Assembly: GCA_013288645.1 (NCBI GenBank)
Contig: JABDBL010000010.1
Coordinates: forward strand, 226 to 64,225
Direction: 5' to 3'
Length of the DNA stretch: 64,000 nucleotides
Source: Candidatus Melainabacteria bacterium
GTDB lineage: Bacteria > Cyanobacteriota > Vampirovibrionia > Obscuribacterales > Obscuribacteraceae
Shown piece after piece: positions 50,345 to 61,396 of this stretch. The notes below the pieces were generated by a model. It saw only the letters and a program-made list of their open reading frames with translations, searched no databases and had not been told where the DNA came from. The translations under genes were made by a program, and so were the position numbers. The first letter of the stretch is position 1. Each line of letters starts with the position of its first letter.

Positions 50345-52201
50345 ATGAAAATCCAATCTTATCAAATGCCCTTATGCCAAATCGCTGTATGTCTGGCGGC
50401 CTTTTGCTTTGTGTCTGGTCAACAAGCCAAGCCAGCAGATTTTTCGCATGCCCAACAAACTTTTGTGCCACCATCTTATATCCGCCGTGATTTAGACTCG
50501 CTGGGTACAAATAATTGGAGTTTTCCTGGCTTAAACTCCAGTCCCAGCCCCTCTTATTCAAATCCCGACCTTGGTGTAGGTACAATGATCAAGCGCGGTA
50601 GCTCTAATAGCCCTACCGGGGAAAATCTTGGCTCTGTAGCACAGATACAAAAACAAGTATCTTCATTAGTAAATACTGGTCAATTAGCTGATGCAGAAAA
50701 CTTAGCGCGTGCCGGACTAAAAGCTTATCCTAATAGCGGCATTTTGAAAAGCCAATTTGCTGCTATCACCGCTACTGAAGCCCAGCAGTTTTTGCAAGGG
50801 CAAAATTATGATCTGGCTGGCAAGAAAGCAAGAGAGTCTCTAGTTGCTGAGCCTGGAAACAAGATATCAAAATCTGTAGATGGCACAGTACTCCGCTTGC
50901 AAGGCTTAGATCCTAATTTAGTTGAAGGACATGTTTCTGCTGGAGATACCCTCACTGCCGACGGACGCTTATTAGAGGCATCAGTAGAATACAAATTAGC
51001 TCTTGAAATAAAGCCAAATGCAGCAGCTCATGTAGGCTTAGGTAATATTGCTGTTGGTAAAGGTCAAACAGGCGAGGCCAGCCGCCATTTTGAACGGGCA
51101 TTATCTCTTGATCCTAATTCTTCACTCGCGTACAGGCAGCGTGGTGCCTTGCGCTATATATCGAGAGATGTAATTGGTGCTAGTGCCGATTTTAGCAAAG
51201 CTGTATCTTTAAATCCAAATGATCAATTAGCTGCTGAAGCTTTGGTTGGACTTTGGAAACAACAAGTGACTGCTTATCCTAATGCAGCTAACAGTCATCT
51301 GGGATTGGGTCGGGCTTATATGCAAACTCAAAATTTAGAAGCCGCTCGCAATGAATATAAAGCTGTGGTTGCTATTGATCCTAATAATCCCGTTTTACCG
51401 GCAGCGCGTGCTAGCTTTAAACTAGCATTGGCAAAACAGCAAGCTAATCAATGTATGCAAGCAGCGAAGACTCTTGATGGACAAGGTGCTTGGAATGAAG
51501 CGCACCAAAAATTGAGTGAGGCAATGGCTTATTGTCCAAGTGACCCACAAATACTTCTATACAACGGGCAAATTTGTGAAAGGTTAGGACTTGTTTCAGA
51601 AGCGCATGATTCCTACATGTCTGTATTAAAGGCAGATCCACAAAATCTTCAAGCCGCCGAAAGACTAAAAGCTTTAGGTTTTAACAATCCGGTTGGGGCT
51701 GCAGCATCTCCTGGTATTCTGCCTATTTCTCCATCGCAACCTTTAACAAATTGGCCTATTTCGGTTCCATTAAGAAGTGCTATTCCTCCAGCAAACATGT
51801 CTCCCTCCACAAATAATTTTTCCCCAGTGAATAGTTCCCCGCCCGCAAACAACCTTTCACCAATGAACAACTTTCCGCCCGCAAACGGTTTGCCACCGAT
51901 TAATAGTCCTTCTTTGCCAGATACAAATTTACAGAGCGCACCGCTTAAAGCGCCTCTGTCACCAAAAACACAAAGCAATATGCCAATTCCATTTGGTAAT
52001 GCCTATTATGTCCCAGAGCAAAATCTCTATATCGGTGACTCTGCTCATGTGACTATGCTGGGTAATTTTGGCTCATGTGTGCGCGCACTTATTATGGCCG
52101 AAAAACAGTATTTACAAACGCCGCGCAATAACAATAATGAGTGTGATAATGGCTTGACTAATTCTGAAAATTTGTCAAATAGGCAACAAAATTACTTTTA
52201 A
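50345..52201 (+). CDS. Secreted TPR-repeat protein
   Basis: About 618 residues. The signal peptide is CQIAVCLAAFCFVSGQQAKP. The middle (about 95-440) is a chain of TPRs, for example EASRHFERALSLDPNSSLAY and AADFSKAVSLNPNDQLAAEA. A Pro/Asn/Ser-rich segment with repeated NN-(F/L)-(S/P)-P-x-N follows (about 480-560), then a short C-terminal domain. Likely periplasmic or envelope-associated, acting in protein assembly. ATG 50345 begins the signal peptide; earlier in-frame codons add a hydrophilic extension and are less likely. Confidence 0.8.
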   Translation: MKIQSYQMPLCQIAVCLAAFCFVSGQQAKPADFSHAQQTFVPPSYIRRDLDSLGTNNWSFPGLNSSPSPSYSNPDLGVGTMIKRGSSNSPTGENLGSVAQIQKQVSSLVNTGQLADAENLARAGLKAYPNSGILKSQFAAITATEAQQFLQGQNYDLAGKKARESLVAEPGNKISKSVDGTVLRLQGLDPNLVEGHVSAGDTLTADGRLLEASVEYKLALEIKPNAAAHVGLGNIAVGKGQTGEASRHFERALSLDPNSSLAYRQRGALRYISRDVIGASADFSKAVSLNPNDQLAAEALVGLWKQQVTAYPNAANSHLGLGRAYMQTQNLEAARNEYKAVVAIDPNNPVLPAARASFKLALAKQQANQCMQAAKTLDGQGAWNEAHQKLSEAMAYCPSDPQILLYNGQICERLGLVSEAHDSYMSVLKADPQNLQAAERLKALGFNNPVGAAASPGILPISPSQPLTNWPISVPLRSAIPPANMSPSTNNFSPVNSSPPANNLSPMNNFPPANGLPPINSPSLPDTNLQSAPLKAPLSPKTQSNMPIPFGNAYYVPEQNLYIGDSAHVTMLGNFGSCVRALIMAEKQYLQTPRNNNNECDNGLTNSENLSNRQQNYF

Positions 52202-52284
52202 TATTTTCAGCTTGAATGCCGTCACCTGCGGCACAGATATATTAATTCTCAAAGCAAACACACGACGATAAGCGCTTTCTGCTC

Positions 52285-53205
52285 TTACATAACAAATTGA
52301 GGTTGTTGATGATATAACCATCTTATTGTTGCTTTGTCTGCCTCTGAAAGGAAATCTACCACACGATCTTCATACATTAAATCTTCTCTATAAGGGCTAT
52401 GAGCTTTAATTCCCAAAGCGTGGCCAAACTCGTGTGCTGAGGCACCAATCATTTTTTGTGCAGTATTATTTACCAAAGTAGACAATTCAATAATTACTGG
52501 CTTTTGTCTAATATTTATACTATGAGCCTGACTAATGGGATAAATCTGAGCGCAGGTATTGCCACCAATTGCGATACCGCCAGGCGCACTGCCATCCTTG
52601 AAAATATCATTAAAGAAGACACAAATATGAGCATTGCGGGGATCATCAGTAAAGGCAAAAGTAAATAAACCTTCGTTTTCAAATTGTCGCCATTGTTCAA
52701 TACCAGTTGCTACTTGATCATTGGTTTGAGGCGTCCAGCCAGGGGCTTGTGCCATGCCAACAAATGGATCAGCATTTTGTAATAGCTGAGTAACAAAATC
52801 AACCCGCGTATTTTTCAATTCAGATAATGCACATTCTGGCAGTTTTAAACCGGGAGAAATCCAAATCAAAAGGGGCATACTTTTCTTTTCCCAACGTACA
52901 AGTGCCATATTTTTATCTGGCTCACCTGGATTGTATGGTTCTATCGCAGCACCGTTTTTTCTGTCCAATCCTTCTGTTAAATGCATTCCAGCGGACGGTG
53001 GCAAGGATAAATTTTGCCCACCAGTGTCAAAAGGAGTACTTGCAGAATTACCATTAATAGTTGAGCCAGGCACTGTTAATACAGGAAAGCTTGCTTTGGG
53101 CAAATTCCGCTTTTGAACTTGCCCAACAGAGCTAACCGGAGTCAACACAGCCAGTAAACTGAAGACAAGGAAATTAATAACCAGCAAAATACTTATTTTT
53201 TTCAT
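52285..53205 (-). CDS. Matrixin-like secreted metalloprotease
   Basis: 306 residues. The signal peptide is ISILLVINFLVFSLLAVLT. The zinc motif HEFGHALGIKAHS (HExxHxxGxxxH) is complete, and the downstream DLMYEDR gives a Met-turn-like residue. The preceding domain is Pro/Asn-rich, so a zymogen-type segment is possible. This is a metzincin of the matrixin/astacin-like group, acting outside the cytoplasm. The ATG at 53205 starts the signal peptide; a longer frame begins at 53370. It lies back to back with nagB and is transcribed the other way. Confidence 0.85.
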   Translation of the reverse strand: MKKISILLVINFLVFSLLAVLTPVSSVGQVQKRNLPKASFPVLTVPGSTINGNSASTPFDTGGQNLSLPPSAGMHLTEGLDRKNGAAIEPYNPGEPDKNMALVRWEKKSMPLLIWISPGLKLPECALSELKNTRVDFVTQLLQNADPFVGMAQAPGWTPQTNDQVATGIEQWRQFENEGLFTFAFTDDPRNAHICVFFNDIFKDGSAPGGIAIGGNTCAQIYPISQAHSINIRQKPVIIELSTLVNNTAQKMIGASAHEFGHALGIKAHSPYREDLMYEDRVVDFLSEADKATIRWLYHQQPQFVM

Positions 53206-53329
53206 TAGATTATTTGCGTTACTGATCTTCAAGGTGCGCTGCGGGCATGAGATACTAGAGTTTAATCTAAGTATAGACTGAATATCGGATAATTGACAAA
53301 GGCAAATAAGTTTAGAAGGTAGATAAATT

Positions 53330-54100
53330 TTGGCAGTGCAAAACAAATCAAATTTCAATATAACCAGCACAAACGGCTATGAAGACTTTTGTCTTATTGT
53401 GGCAAAGCAGGTCCAAGATCAAATAAAAAACAAAACTGATAGTCATTTGGCTCTGCCTGCTGGTCATTCTCCCCGAGGTTATTACAGATTGCTGGCCCAA
53501 GCTTCGCAGTTTAACGAAATAGATTGGCGACAAGTTTTATGTTTTGCCTTGGATGATTATTTGGATATTGAAGAAGCACAATCTTTTCAAAGTTTTTTAG
53601 AAAATCACTTATATCGCTTTACTAATTTGCCCGCAAACGCAAAATTTAATCCTCGCTTTTGTGATAACTATGACCAATTAATTGCTGAGCAAGGGGGCAT
53701 AGATTTGTGCTTACTTGGATTGGGGACAAATGGTCACATAGCATTTAATGAGCCGCCTACCCCGCCCACTAGTTGGACACATTCTGTCTTTCTTACCAAT
53801 TCTACTAGAGAAGCAAATAAAGACGCTTTTGTTTCTGGCAATTTTCCCCGTATTCAGGCTGGTATTGTATCTGGTGATATCTCTCATGGCAGCTTAGAAG
53901 CTGTGCCCCGAAGGGCGGTTAGTATGGGCATAGCAACCATTTTGGCGAGTAAGCGTATAATTTTAGCCGTTTCAGGCGAGCATAAAAAGGAAGCTTTAAA
54001 AAGAGCTTTGTATGAAAAGCCCGATACTGACTGTCCGGCTTCTTTTTTAACTGCCCATTCAAATTTATTAGTTATTACTGATTTTGCCTTTGGCAACTAA
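53330..54100 (+). CDS. nagB: Glucosamine-6-phosphate deaminase (NagB-like)
   Basis: 256 residues. LALPAGHSPRGYY is the phosphate loop, CFALDDYLDI carries the catalytic acid-base Asp, and LGLGTNGHIAFNEPPTP holds the catalytic His. It converts glucosamine-6-phosphate to fructose-6-phosphate plus ammonia, in amino-sugar breakdown. The start is probably TTG 53330 with AAGG 10 bases ahead; GTG 53336 is an alternative. No nagA or transport genes are adjacent. Confidence 0.9.
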   Translation: MAVQNKSNFNITSTNGYEDFCLIVAKQVQDQIKNKTDSHLALPAGHSPRGYYRLLAQASQFNEIDWRQVLCFALDDYLDIEEAQSFQSFLENHLYRFTNLPANAKFNPRFCDNYDQLIAEQGGIDLCLLGLGTNGHIAFNEPPTPPTSWTHSVFLTNSTREANKDAFVSGNFPRIQAGIVSGDISHGSLEAVPRRAVSMGIATILASKRIILAVSGEHKKEALKRALYEKPDTDCPASFLTAHSNLLVITDFAFGN

Positions 54101-54224
54101 TCGGTTCATTCAAATAGTGTCGTGATTGTCCCCGCCAGGGTGCTTTTCAATCTTTTTGCTTTTTCAAAACGTTTATAATTATTAGTGTGGAATTTTACTA
54201 GCTAGGTTGATTGAAATTCAGAGG

Positions 54225-55091
54225 ATGATTTTGCGAATAAATAACTATATAGCGGCAATCATAATAGCCATCTTAATTTTCTCTAGCCTCCCAGCTATAG
54301 CGCAAAGCTTTGATCCAATTAAGATTGCCAGTAATAAGATGAGCCCAGATCTAATACCGCCTGAAGTGACATTGTCCAACACTCCAGCTGCTGGGACGTC
54401 TGGGGAGCCCGCTGCTAGCTCTTCTAATACTCCTGCGGCTAATAACCCTTCTAATATTCCTGCAGCTAACGGCTCTAATCCGAATCTTAACCAATTGCTT
54501 AATGCACATGAAGCGGCTCCGACAGAGAATAATCTTAACCCGTCACAAGCGACTAATCCTAACTCTTCTCAGCCTAACCCTAATCCGACACAAGGACAAC
54601 CAGATAGTAGTGCTGATAATAGATCTGATCCGTTAGCAATAATAGAAACGGACAAAGGTAATATAGTAATTCGTCTCTTTCGCAAATATGCACCAAAATC
54701 AACTGCTAATTTTATAGAATTGGTCAATAAGGGGTTTTATAATGGTCTTACTTTTCATCGAGTAGAACCAGGATTTTGCATTCAAGGTGGCTGCCCACGC
54801 GGAGACGGCTATGGTGTGTACATTGAACCTGGTGGTCAAAATAAACCGAGACTGTTGCCGTTGGAAACAAGTACTTACTTAAAACATAATGCAGCCGGAG
54901 TAGTGGCGATGGCTCACTTTCCTAAAAACCCCAACAGTTCTAGTTGCCAATTCTACATAACTTTAGCAGCCCAGCCGCAACTAGATGGCGACTATTCGAT
55001 ATTTGGCGGTGTTGTTCAAGGTATGGATGTAGTAAATAAAATTGCTAAAGGCGACAAGATGAAGCGCATTACCGTGCAAGAACAGAATTAA
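54225..55091 (+). CDS. Exported peptidyl-prolyl isomerase, cyclophilin type
   Basis: About 288 residues. There is a signal peptide ([20 protein letters not shown]), then a linker of about 120 residues rich in N, P, S, A and Q ([20 protein letters not shown]). The cyclophilin domain (about 135-288) has [20 protein letters not shown] with the catalytic Arg, and [20 protein letters not shown]. It would speed prolyl isomerisation in the periplasm. The domain lies in the bacterial group with a short loop. The start could also be TTG 54207; ATG 54225 fits the signal peptide best. Confidence 0.88.
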   Translation: MILRINNYIAAIIIAILIFSSLPAIAQSFDPIKIASNKMSPDLIPPEVTLSNTPAAGTSGEPAASSSNTPAANNPSNIPAANGSNPNLNQLLNAHEAAPTENNLNPSQATNPNSSQPNPNPTQGQPDSSADNRSDPLAIIETDKGNIVIRLFRKYAPKSTANFIELVNKGFYNGLTFHRVEPGFCIQGGCPRGDGYGVYIEPGGQNKPRLLPLETSTYLKHNAAGVVAMAHFPKNPNSSSCQFYITLAAQPQLDGDYSIFGGVVQGMDVVNKIAKGDKMKRITVQEQN

Positions 55092-55098
55092 TCAACCT

Positions 55099-56004
55099 TT
55101 AAATGAAATTGGGATCATTGTAAGGGGGGATTTTTTCTCTCTCTGGTTGCGGTGCCATACGGGGAGCATTGAATTCAGGCGAGCGCTTTGGATTGGGCGG
55201 TTGACTAGGTTGCATTTGTTCTTGCATCTGCCGTTCCATTTCTCTCATCATTCGATTCATTTGCGTTTCAAATTGACTTAAATCTGGATCGTTCATATCA
55301 TCGCCATTAAAACCGAAACTAAATCCATATGAATTGGGCATTCCAGGCTGTGTATGTTTAAAATAAGGCGAGCTGTTAAATTCTCTTATTCCTGGCGGGA
55401 ATGTTTGATTAGGCAGGTCTGCCATTTGTCCTGACGCATCAGGTAAGCCTAAGGTCCGCTGCAAGCGGGCTATTCTGCGCTCAATAGCTAAACTAGCACT
55501 AGCTTGGCCAAATAACTTAGTTTCTAATTTATCCAGACGATTTACAGTGCTTAAAGAAGGATTTGTTTTTTTGAAAACATATTTTTCCAATTCATTTAAA
55601 GATGTCGAAACGCCGTTGCTGCCGCCAGAATTGTGTTTAGGAGAGCCATTTTTATTTTTCAAAAAACTTTGAATGTTGTGCCAACGTTCATCAGCACTAC
55701 CATATTGTGTGCTGCCGAAAGTTAGTAATTCTAATCTTTGTAATCTTTTAGACAGAGGATCATTTGCATAGGTTTTGCTTAATAATTTGAGCTCGGTTGC
55801 AGTTAGCTCATTGTCAGAGATACCTTGGTTGGGTCGTGCTTGATTGCTGACATACTTTGTATAGCTGTTTGCCGAGGCTAGAGGAATAAGCACAAAAGAT
55901 GTTAAAACCAATATAAACATAGCGCCAGAAAAGATAAGCGCCTCCTTATAAGGCCCTAAATTTACCAAATTAAATTTTTGCGAATATCTGCAAAGGCAAA
56001 ACAT
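55099..56004 (-). CDS. Envelope protein with RLxxLExxxFG-type repeats
   Basis: 301 residues. It has a membrane or signal segment (ALIFSGAMFILVLTSFVLIP, about 22-45). Two repeats follow: LTATELKLLSKTYANDPLSK then RLQRLELLTFG, and LNELEKYVFKKTNPSLST then RLDKLETKLFG. Next is RRIARLQRTLG, and the C-terminus is Met/Gln/Pro-rich (MNRMMREMERQMQEQMQP). I have seen this repeat type in cyanobacterial-lineage secreted proteins; no function is known to me. AGGA lies 8 bases before the ATG. It converges with the cyclophilin gene. Confidence 0.65.
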   Translation of the reverse strand: MFCLCRYSQKFNLVNLGPYKEALIFSGAMFILVLTSFVLIPLASANSYTKYVSNQARPNQGISDNELTATELKLLSKTYANDPLSKRLQRLELLTFGSTQYGSADERWHNIQSFLKNKNGSPKHNSGGSNGVSTSLNELEKYVFKKTNPSLSTVNRLDKLETKLFGQASASLAIERRIARLQRTLGLPDASGQMADLPNQTFPPGIREFNSSPYFKHTQPGMPNSYGFSFGFNGDDMNDPDLSQFETQMNRMMREMERQMQEQMQPSQPPNPKRSPEFNAPRMAPQPEREKIPPYNDPNFI

Positions 56005-56162
56005 TTATTATTCCTAAGATTTTGTGCCATTGTCTTGTGTTAAAAAAGCAAAGCAGAGCTTACTTATATCTATTATACGTATAGGAAAGATTATAATGCA
56101 GCTAATTATAGTCATTTTGCCATAAAAACAAAAAGTGACAATAGTGAAATTGCTCTATTTAT

Positions 56163-58154
56163 TTATTCTTCAGGGCCCGCCTTGAATTCTGCATCAATTG
56201 TTTCATCCGGATTCGTCGGTTTGGCGGCGGTGACTTCGTCAGCTGCAGGATCACTATCTATACCATGCTCACCATTATTATTGGTGGCTGAAGTTTTGCC
56301 TGCTAAGTCAACGCCCTCTTTTCCAGCGCCTTCTGTATTTTGAGGTGTGTCTTGTCCACGGGTTGCTGCTTGTTGCAATATAACAAGCATACCTCGCAAT
56401 TCATTCATGATCCCTTTCACGGACTCACGATCGGCATTGTCTTTTATTTTCTTTTTTAGATCTACAGATAGCATTTCTGCTCTGGCTTTTTCACCAGCAC
56501 TTATATGTTCACCAAGATCTTTTACAAGCCGTGCAACTGCATAAACAAGACTATCTGCTTCGTTGTGTAAGTCAGCTTCTTCCTTACGCATACGGTCTTC
56601 TTGCAAATAGGTTTCGGCTTCTTTGACCAGTCTTTCGACGTCATCTTTAGACAGATTGGTGCTAGCTGTGATAGTAATTTTTTGCTCTTTACCAGTAGAC
56701 TGGTCACGAGCTGTAACGTTCATAATGCCGTTAGCGTCGATGTCAAAAGTGACTTCGACTTTTGGACCACTGCGTTTGGCTGGCGGGATGCCATCTAAAC
56801 GAAAATTACCTAGAAGCTTATTATCTCTAGCCATAGGTCTTTCGCCTTGGAATACATATATGTCTACTGCAGTTTGATTGTCCTCGGCAGTAGAGAAAAT
56901 CTCTGACTTGCGAGTTGGTATGGTAGTGTTGCGGTCAACCAATTTGGTCATGACACCGCCCATGGTTTCAATACCCAGCGATAATGGGGTGACATCCAGC
57001 AATACAATGCCTTTAACCTCACCACCCAGCACACCAGCTTGAATAGCTGCTCCCACTGCTACGACTTCATCGGGGTTGACTGTTTGATTTGGTTCTTTCC
57101 CGCCAGTAAGGCTTTTTACTAAATCTTGGACGGCCGGTATGCGTGTAGAACCGCCTACTAAAACTACTTCATCTAAATTTTCGTAGCTCAACTTAGCGTC
57201 GCTCAAAGCTTGTTCCATAGGTGCACGGCAACGTTCTACTAAGTGATTTGTTAATTCGTTAAAACGAGCCCTAGTAAGTTTCATTTCTAAATGCTTAGGA
57301 CCGCTCACATCAGCAGTGATAAAAGGTAAAGAAATATTTGTTTCTAATACTGATGAGAGCTCGACTTTGGCTTTTTCAGCAGCTTCAGTTAATCTTTGCA
57401 GAGCTTGTCTGTCTTTGCGTAAGTCTATGCCTTCCAAATTCATAAATTCATCAGCCACCCAGGATACAATGCAATGGTCAAAATCATCGCCGCCTAAGTG
57501 TGTGTCACCAGAAGTAGATTTGACTTCAAAAACGCCATCTCCAACTTCTAGGACTGAAACGTCAAATGTTCCACCACCTAAGTCGAACACCAAAATTACT
57601 TCATTTTCTTTTTTGTCTAAACCATAAGCCAGGGCTGCGGCTGTTGGTTCGTTGATAATACGCATAACCTCAAGCCCAGCAATTGTGCCGGCGTTTTTAG
57701 TGGATTGACGCTGCGAGTCATTGAAATATGCGGGTACTGTAATAACAGCGCTAGTAACTTTTTCACCCAAATATTTTTCAGCATCTTCTTTCAATTTTCG
57801 CAAAATCATGGCTGAAATTTCTTCAGGCGAATAATCTTTGCTTTGAATTTGTACTTTGCATCCGCCGTCATCGCCCTCTTTGACTTTATAAGGGACCATA
57901 CGCTTTTCGTTATCTACTTCTGAAAATCTTCTTCCAACAAAACGCTTAATTGAATAAACCGTATTTTCGGGATTGAGCACAGCTTGGCGCCTAGCTAATT
58001 GACCCACCAGCCGCTCACCAGATTTGGTAAAAGCAACTACAGATGGAGTTGTGCGTCCACCTTCTACATTTGAGACGACGGTGGGTTTACCACCTTCCAT
58101 TACAGAAACTACCGAATTAGTTGTTCCTAAATCTATACCGACTGACTTACCCAT
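56163..58154 (-). CDS. dnaK: Hsp70 chaperone DnaK
   Basis: 663 residues. The Hsp70 signatures are complete: [56 protein letters not shown] and [20 protein letters not shown]. The substrate-binding domain runs from [20 protein letters not shown]. The C-terminal lid ends in an acidic tail with no EEVD-like end. DnaK folds and protects proteins with ATP. grpE and dnaJ are not adjacent. AAGG is 7 bases before the ATG. I see no CIRCE-type inverted repeat upstream. Confidence 0.96.
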   Translation of the reverse strand: MGKSVGIDLGTTNSVVSVMEGGKPTVVSNVEGGRTTPSVVAFTKSGERLVGQLARRQAVLNPENTVYSIKRFVGRRFSEVDNEKRMVPYKVKEGDDGGCKVQIQSKDYSPEEISAMILRKLKEDAEKYLGEKVTSAVITVPAYFNDSQRQSTKNAGTIAGLEVMRIINEPTAAALAYGLDKKENEVILVFDLGGGTFDVSVLEVGDGVFEVKSTSGDTHLGGDDFDHCIVSWVADEFMNLEGIDLRKDRQALQRLTEAAEKAKVELSSVLETNISLPFITADVSGPKHLEMKLTRARFNELTNHLVERCRAPMEQALSDAKLSYENLDEVVLVGGSTRIPAVQDLVKSLTGGKEPNQTVNPDEVVAVGAAIQAGVLGGEVKGIVLLDVTPLSLGIETMGGVMTKLVDRNTTIPTRKSEIFSTAEDNQTAVDIYVFQGERPMARDNKLLGNFRLDGIPPAKRSGPKVEVTFDIDANGIMNVTARDQSTGKEQKITITASTNLSKDDVERLVKEAETYLQEDRMRKEEADLHNEADSLVYAVARLVKDLGEHISAGEKARAEMLSVDLKKKIKDNADRESVKGIMNELRGMLVILQQAATRGQDTPQNTEGAGKEGVDLAGKTSATNNNGEHGIDSDPAADEVTAAKPTNPDETIDAEFKAGPEE

Positions 58155-58444
58155 ATTGGCAACCTTCTTTTCTTGTTGCTTATCTTATAACCATAAGCGC
58201 ATTATACCGGCGCTATATTCTTTAATACCCGAATTTTGTCGCCTTATCGTTGCTGAATTGTAAACTATATTATTTCGCTACCTCCTTGATAAGCGGTGAC
58301 TGAAATCAAGTGGCTATTTTTATTTCGCTCTATTGATCGCTTAAAGCTCTTAAATTGGGGTTTTTAGGCTACTTTGCAAAGCAGCAGAACTGTTCTCTTT
58401 ATGATCTACTAAAAACGAGTGTCTTATAAAATTGAAAGAGGTCT

Positions 58445-59233
58445 CTAGCTGAAGAGTATTTCACCAATGGCCAAAGGATAAATATCCACTTTAGTAGATT
58501 TTTCTTTTGCCAGGTGGACGAGATCTGATGATTTGTAGCGAAAATGAATTTGTTGCTGTAATGCCTGCCAATGTAAAGGAATCAGCCTTTCAGCACCAAT
58601 TTCTTCTGCTAAACGTAAAGCATCTTTGGGTGCAGCAACAGCATATTTACCTCCGATAGGCAAACATGCTGTGTGAACCGGTAAATCCTTTAAAGCTTTG
58701 ACAATTTCATCTGTATATATTGTGTCACCAGCGTGATAAAACCCTTCAAAATAATAACCGTTGACTGGTTGGCCGGGAGCTGCACTGCGAGCGAATAAAG
58801 TCAGTATCGTTTTACCCAACCTATTTAATGGATGTAATGCCGGCACCGCAGTAATTTTTATACCTTGTACATTAGTACTTTGATTATGATTCAAAGGGAC
58901 AAAGGACTTTATCGGAATTGTTTTTTTGTATTTTCGCGCTAACCAGCGGATAAGATTTCGTGGACCAACAATTGGACATTTCCAGGCTTGATAAAGTTTT
59001 TCAGCCATCATTACACCATGGTCAAAATGTCCATGACTAAATAAAATCATGTTGCCGGGCGGTAATTTTTGCCAGTTTACCGGATCGCTAAAATATGGAT
59101 CGACATAAATATTGAGTCCCTTTACTTCAAATCTGACTGCACTATGTCCTAAATAAACTAAATTCAAAAGAGTTACCCCAGAAATCTCAGACTTTGTTAA
59201 AGCAAAGGCGACAATTACACGTTTATTGCCCAA
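58445..59233 (-). CDS. MBL-fold metal-dependent hydrolase (UPF0173-like)
   Basis: 262 residues. MBL-fold ligands are seen in ILFSHGHFDHGVMM (HxHxDH), AVPALHPLN and FYHAGDTIYTDE, with IPLHWQALQ at the C-terminus. The YLGHSAVRFEV opening is typical of UlaG/UPF0173-type proteins (L-ascorbate-6-P lactonase relatives). The substrate is unknown. The N-terminal 20 residues before LLNLVYLGHS look non-conserved, so the real start may be slightly downstream. No transporter or sugar operon nearby suggests a substrate. Confidence 0.85.
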   Translation of the reverse strand: MGNKRVIVAFALTKSEISGVTLLNLVYLGHSAVRFEVKGLNIYVDPYFSDPVNWQKLPPGNMILFSHGHFDHGVMMAEKLYQAWKCPIVGPRNLIRWLARKYKKTIPIKSFVPLNHNQSTNVQGIKITAVPALHPLNRLGKTILTLFARSAAPGQPVNGYYFEGFYHAGDTIYTDEIVKALKDLPVHTACLPIGGKYAVAAPKDALRLAEEIGAERLIPLHWQALQQQIHFRYKSSDLVHLAKEKSTKVDIYPLAIGEILFS

Positions 59234-59292
59234 GGCATAGTAACATCGCTGATAATTGTTCTACTATATCCCTTAAAGAATAAAGTTTACCC

Positions 59293-60987
59293 ATGGCAAC
59301 TATCAATCACCAGATGAATTTATATAAAAAAGCAATGGGCACTTTAAGCCTTGCAGTCGGTATTTATTTAGTCCAACTATTTGCTTTTTCGGGCATAGTT
59401 ATTGCGATGCCCAATAGTGACGAATTAAAGAAATACTTCAATCCAATACATGAAAAGTCTTATACAAACGAAAAACAAGATCGCATTATCAAAAAGAAAT
59501 CGTTTAAAGCACAAGACTTAGAAGGGATTGCCTCTATACCGAATAGAGATATTGGTCTCTTTGCCGCTTTGGAACCAGGCAAAGTGCAAGATATAAAATA
59601 TATTGATCATTTACTTGCGAATGATCAAGTTAATGGTATTGCTTGTCTTTTGCCCTGGTGCTCACTAGAACCAGATGAAGACGTTTTTGATTGGAAAACA
59701 ATCGATGAACTTCTTTCTTTATGTGCTAGTCACAATAAGCAATTAATTTTACGGATATCTACCTGTGGTGTGGATTTGCCCGCTATTAAGCAAGCAGCCC
59801 CTAAACAGAAAAATGCTGCTAAAAATGGCACTGCCACTTCCGATACACCAGAATGGGTTTATGAAGCTGGCAGTAAATCTATTCCCTTCACTGGTAAAGA
59901 TGGTGGTACTCATCTTATGCCTATTTTTTGGGACGGTACTTATTTAGCCAAATGGTCTAATTTTGTCAATGAACTAGGCCGGCGTTACGATAAAAATCCT
60001 CATTTCCAAAGCATTGGTATTACTGGCGGTGGCGTTCTCGGTGGCACAAAAGTAGTGCCAGAATTTGCTGGCAATAAGGATGTCTACGACAAGCTTGAGG
60101 CAGAACTAAAAGAAAAGCACGGCATGAATCCTGTTCAGTTAGTTCGCCACTGGAAATATGTAGCTGATGTATTTCCAAAGGCATTTCCTAATCAGCATTT
60201 AAATTTTGATATAGATCCGCCTACTCCAAACAGGAAAGGACAAGATTGTTTAGATGAAATCTCCGATTACTTAGTTTATCGCTATGGTGAACGCGTTTAT
60301 GTTACTCGCCAAAATATCAAAAATGACAAACATGGCTTTGATGAATATAGACTATTGCTTAAATTCAAAAACGACACAATCACTGGCTATCAGTTCACCC
60401 CTGATTTAGCTTCAGCTGAGATTAAACCTCTTTTGCCTAAAGTAACTAAGAACGCTTTGGATGATGGTATTAGTTTTGCTGAGATTCCGGCTGAGTTTTT
60501 TGATTCTACAGATGAAACGATCAAACAATGGCTAACTCAATTACGCTTGCACTTAGGTTATCAGCTTGTTCTGCAAGAACTCACGCTTCCTGCTTCTGCT
60601 GAGGCTGGTAAAACAATGCCTGTTCATTTTGCTTTTCTCAATACCGGGTCTGCTTCACCCATGCGCCCTACTCGTGAAATGGATAAAGCAAGTCCTTCTA
60701 GTTATCGAATTCAGCTAGAGTTGAAAGACGCACAAGGAAAGACTAAAGCCCTTTTGCGCCATACCCCAAGCATTTCTACTTTGGATTGGTCAGGTATTAA
60801 ACCAATTGTATGGGAGCAAAATTTAAAAGTTCCACCATTAAAGCCAGGCAAATATGATGTCCATTTGGCAATCATAGATGAGCAAATTAATCATAAATTG
60901 AATTATTACCAAGCAATGCCAGACAAGCCTCGGCAAATTGGTAATGATTTATTGGTAGGTAGTCTAGAAATTTTGGCAGCAAAATAA
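59293..60987 (+). CDS. Secreted TIM-barrel glycoside-hydrolase-like protein
   Basis: 564 residues. A membrane or signal segment (TLSLAVGIYLVQLFAFSGIV) is followed by a barrel with LLPWCSLEPDEDVFDWKTID (as in GH42-type beta-galactosidases), LILRISTCG, WSNFVNELGRRYDKNPHFQS and NFDIDPPTP. The C-terminal 130 residues look like a beta-sandwich (MPVHFAFLNTGSA; LKPGKYDVHLAIID). At the spot where a Glu of the NEP/acid-base type is expected the sequence reads IGITGGGVLGGTKV, so the catalytic residues are in doubt. The envelope location is an inference. No ribosome binding site is obvious at the ATG. Confidence 0.7.
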   Translation: MATINHQMNLYKKAMGTLSLAVGIYLVQLFAFSGIVIAMPNSDELKKYFNPIHEKSYTNEKQDRIIKKKSFKAQDLEGIASIPNRDIGLFAALEPGKVQDIKYIDHLLANDQVNGIACLLPWCSLEPDEDVFDWKTIDELLSLCASHNKQLILRISTCGVDLPAIKQAAPKQKNAAKNGTATSDTPEWVYEAGSKSIPFTGKDGGTHLMPIFWDGTYLAKWSNFVNELGRRYDKNPHFQSIGITGGGVLGGTKVVPEFAGNKDVYDKLEAELKEKHGMNPVQLVRHWKYVADVFPKAFPNQHLNFDIDPPTPNRKGQDCLDEISDYLVYRYGERVYVTRQNIKNDKHGFDEYRLLLKFKNDTITGYQFTPDLASAEIKPLLPKVTKNALDDGISFAEIPAEFFDSTDETIKQWLTQLRLHLGYQLVLQELTLPASAEAGKTMPVHFAFLNTGSASPMRPTREMDKASPSSYRIQLELKDAQGKTKALLRHTPSISTLDWSGIKPIVWEQNLKVPPLKPGKYDVHLAIIDEQINHKLNYYQAMPDKPRQIGNDLLVGSLEILAAK

Positions 60988-61000
60988 TAATTGCCCCTAC

Positions 61001-61019
61001 TAGCGCGAGCCGCGCTAAT
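61001..61019. repeat. Dispersed GCTAGC-type palindrome
   Basis: CTAGCGCGAGCCGCGCTAA just after the 59293 gene; another member of the family described at 37304. Confidence 0.45.
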
Positions 61020-61396
61020 GAGCTGCCAAGCATTTATCAGGCTTTGCAGTGCTTAAACTTTTAGCATTTTTGACAGAAGAGAGAATTTCGTATCTCCGAA
61101 TATCAGACGTAATGGGCTACTTCTTGATATTTCGAAAGATTTAATACCGTAGTATTTTCTATTGCTTTGTCTGGCAGAAATTTGCCAGGTTGAAGACAGT
61201 ATCAATTTCGTTTCCAGACACCGGATCACCTTCAAAAAAATACAGAATCATAGCCAGGCATATTTCTTTCGTTCGACCATGAACGATGTGTCCGACTACT
61301 GTGTACCTTAACCGATAAGTACGGTAAAGGCGGCAAGGCTGTTCGGGTGTCACACATCTTGAGGAGGCGGCTATCCGTGAGGGAGCCGAGATTGCA

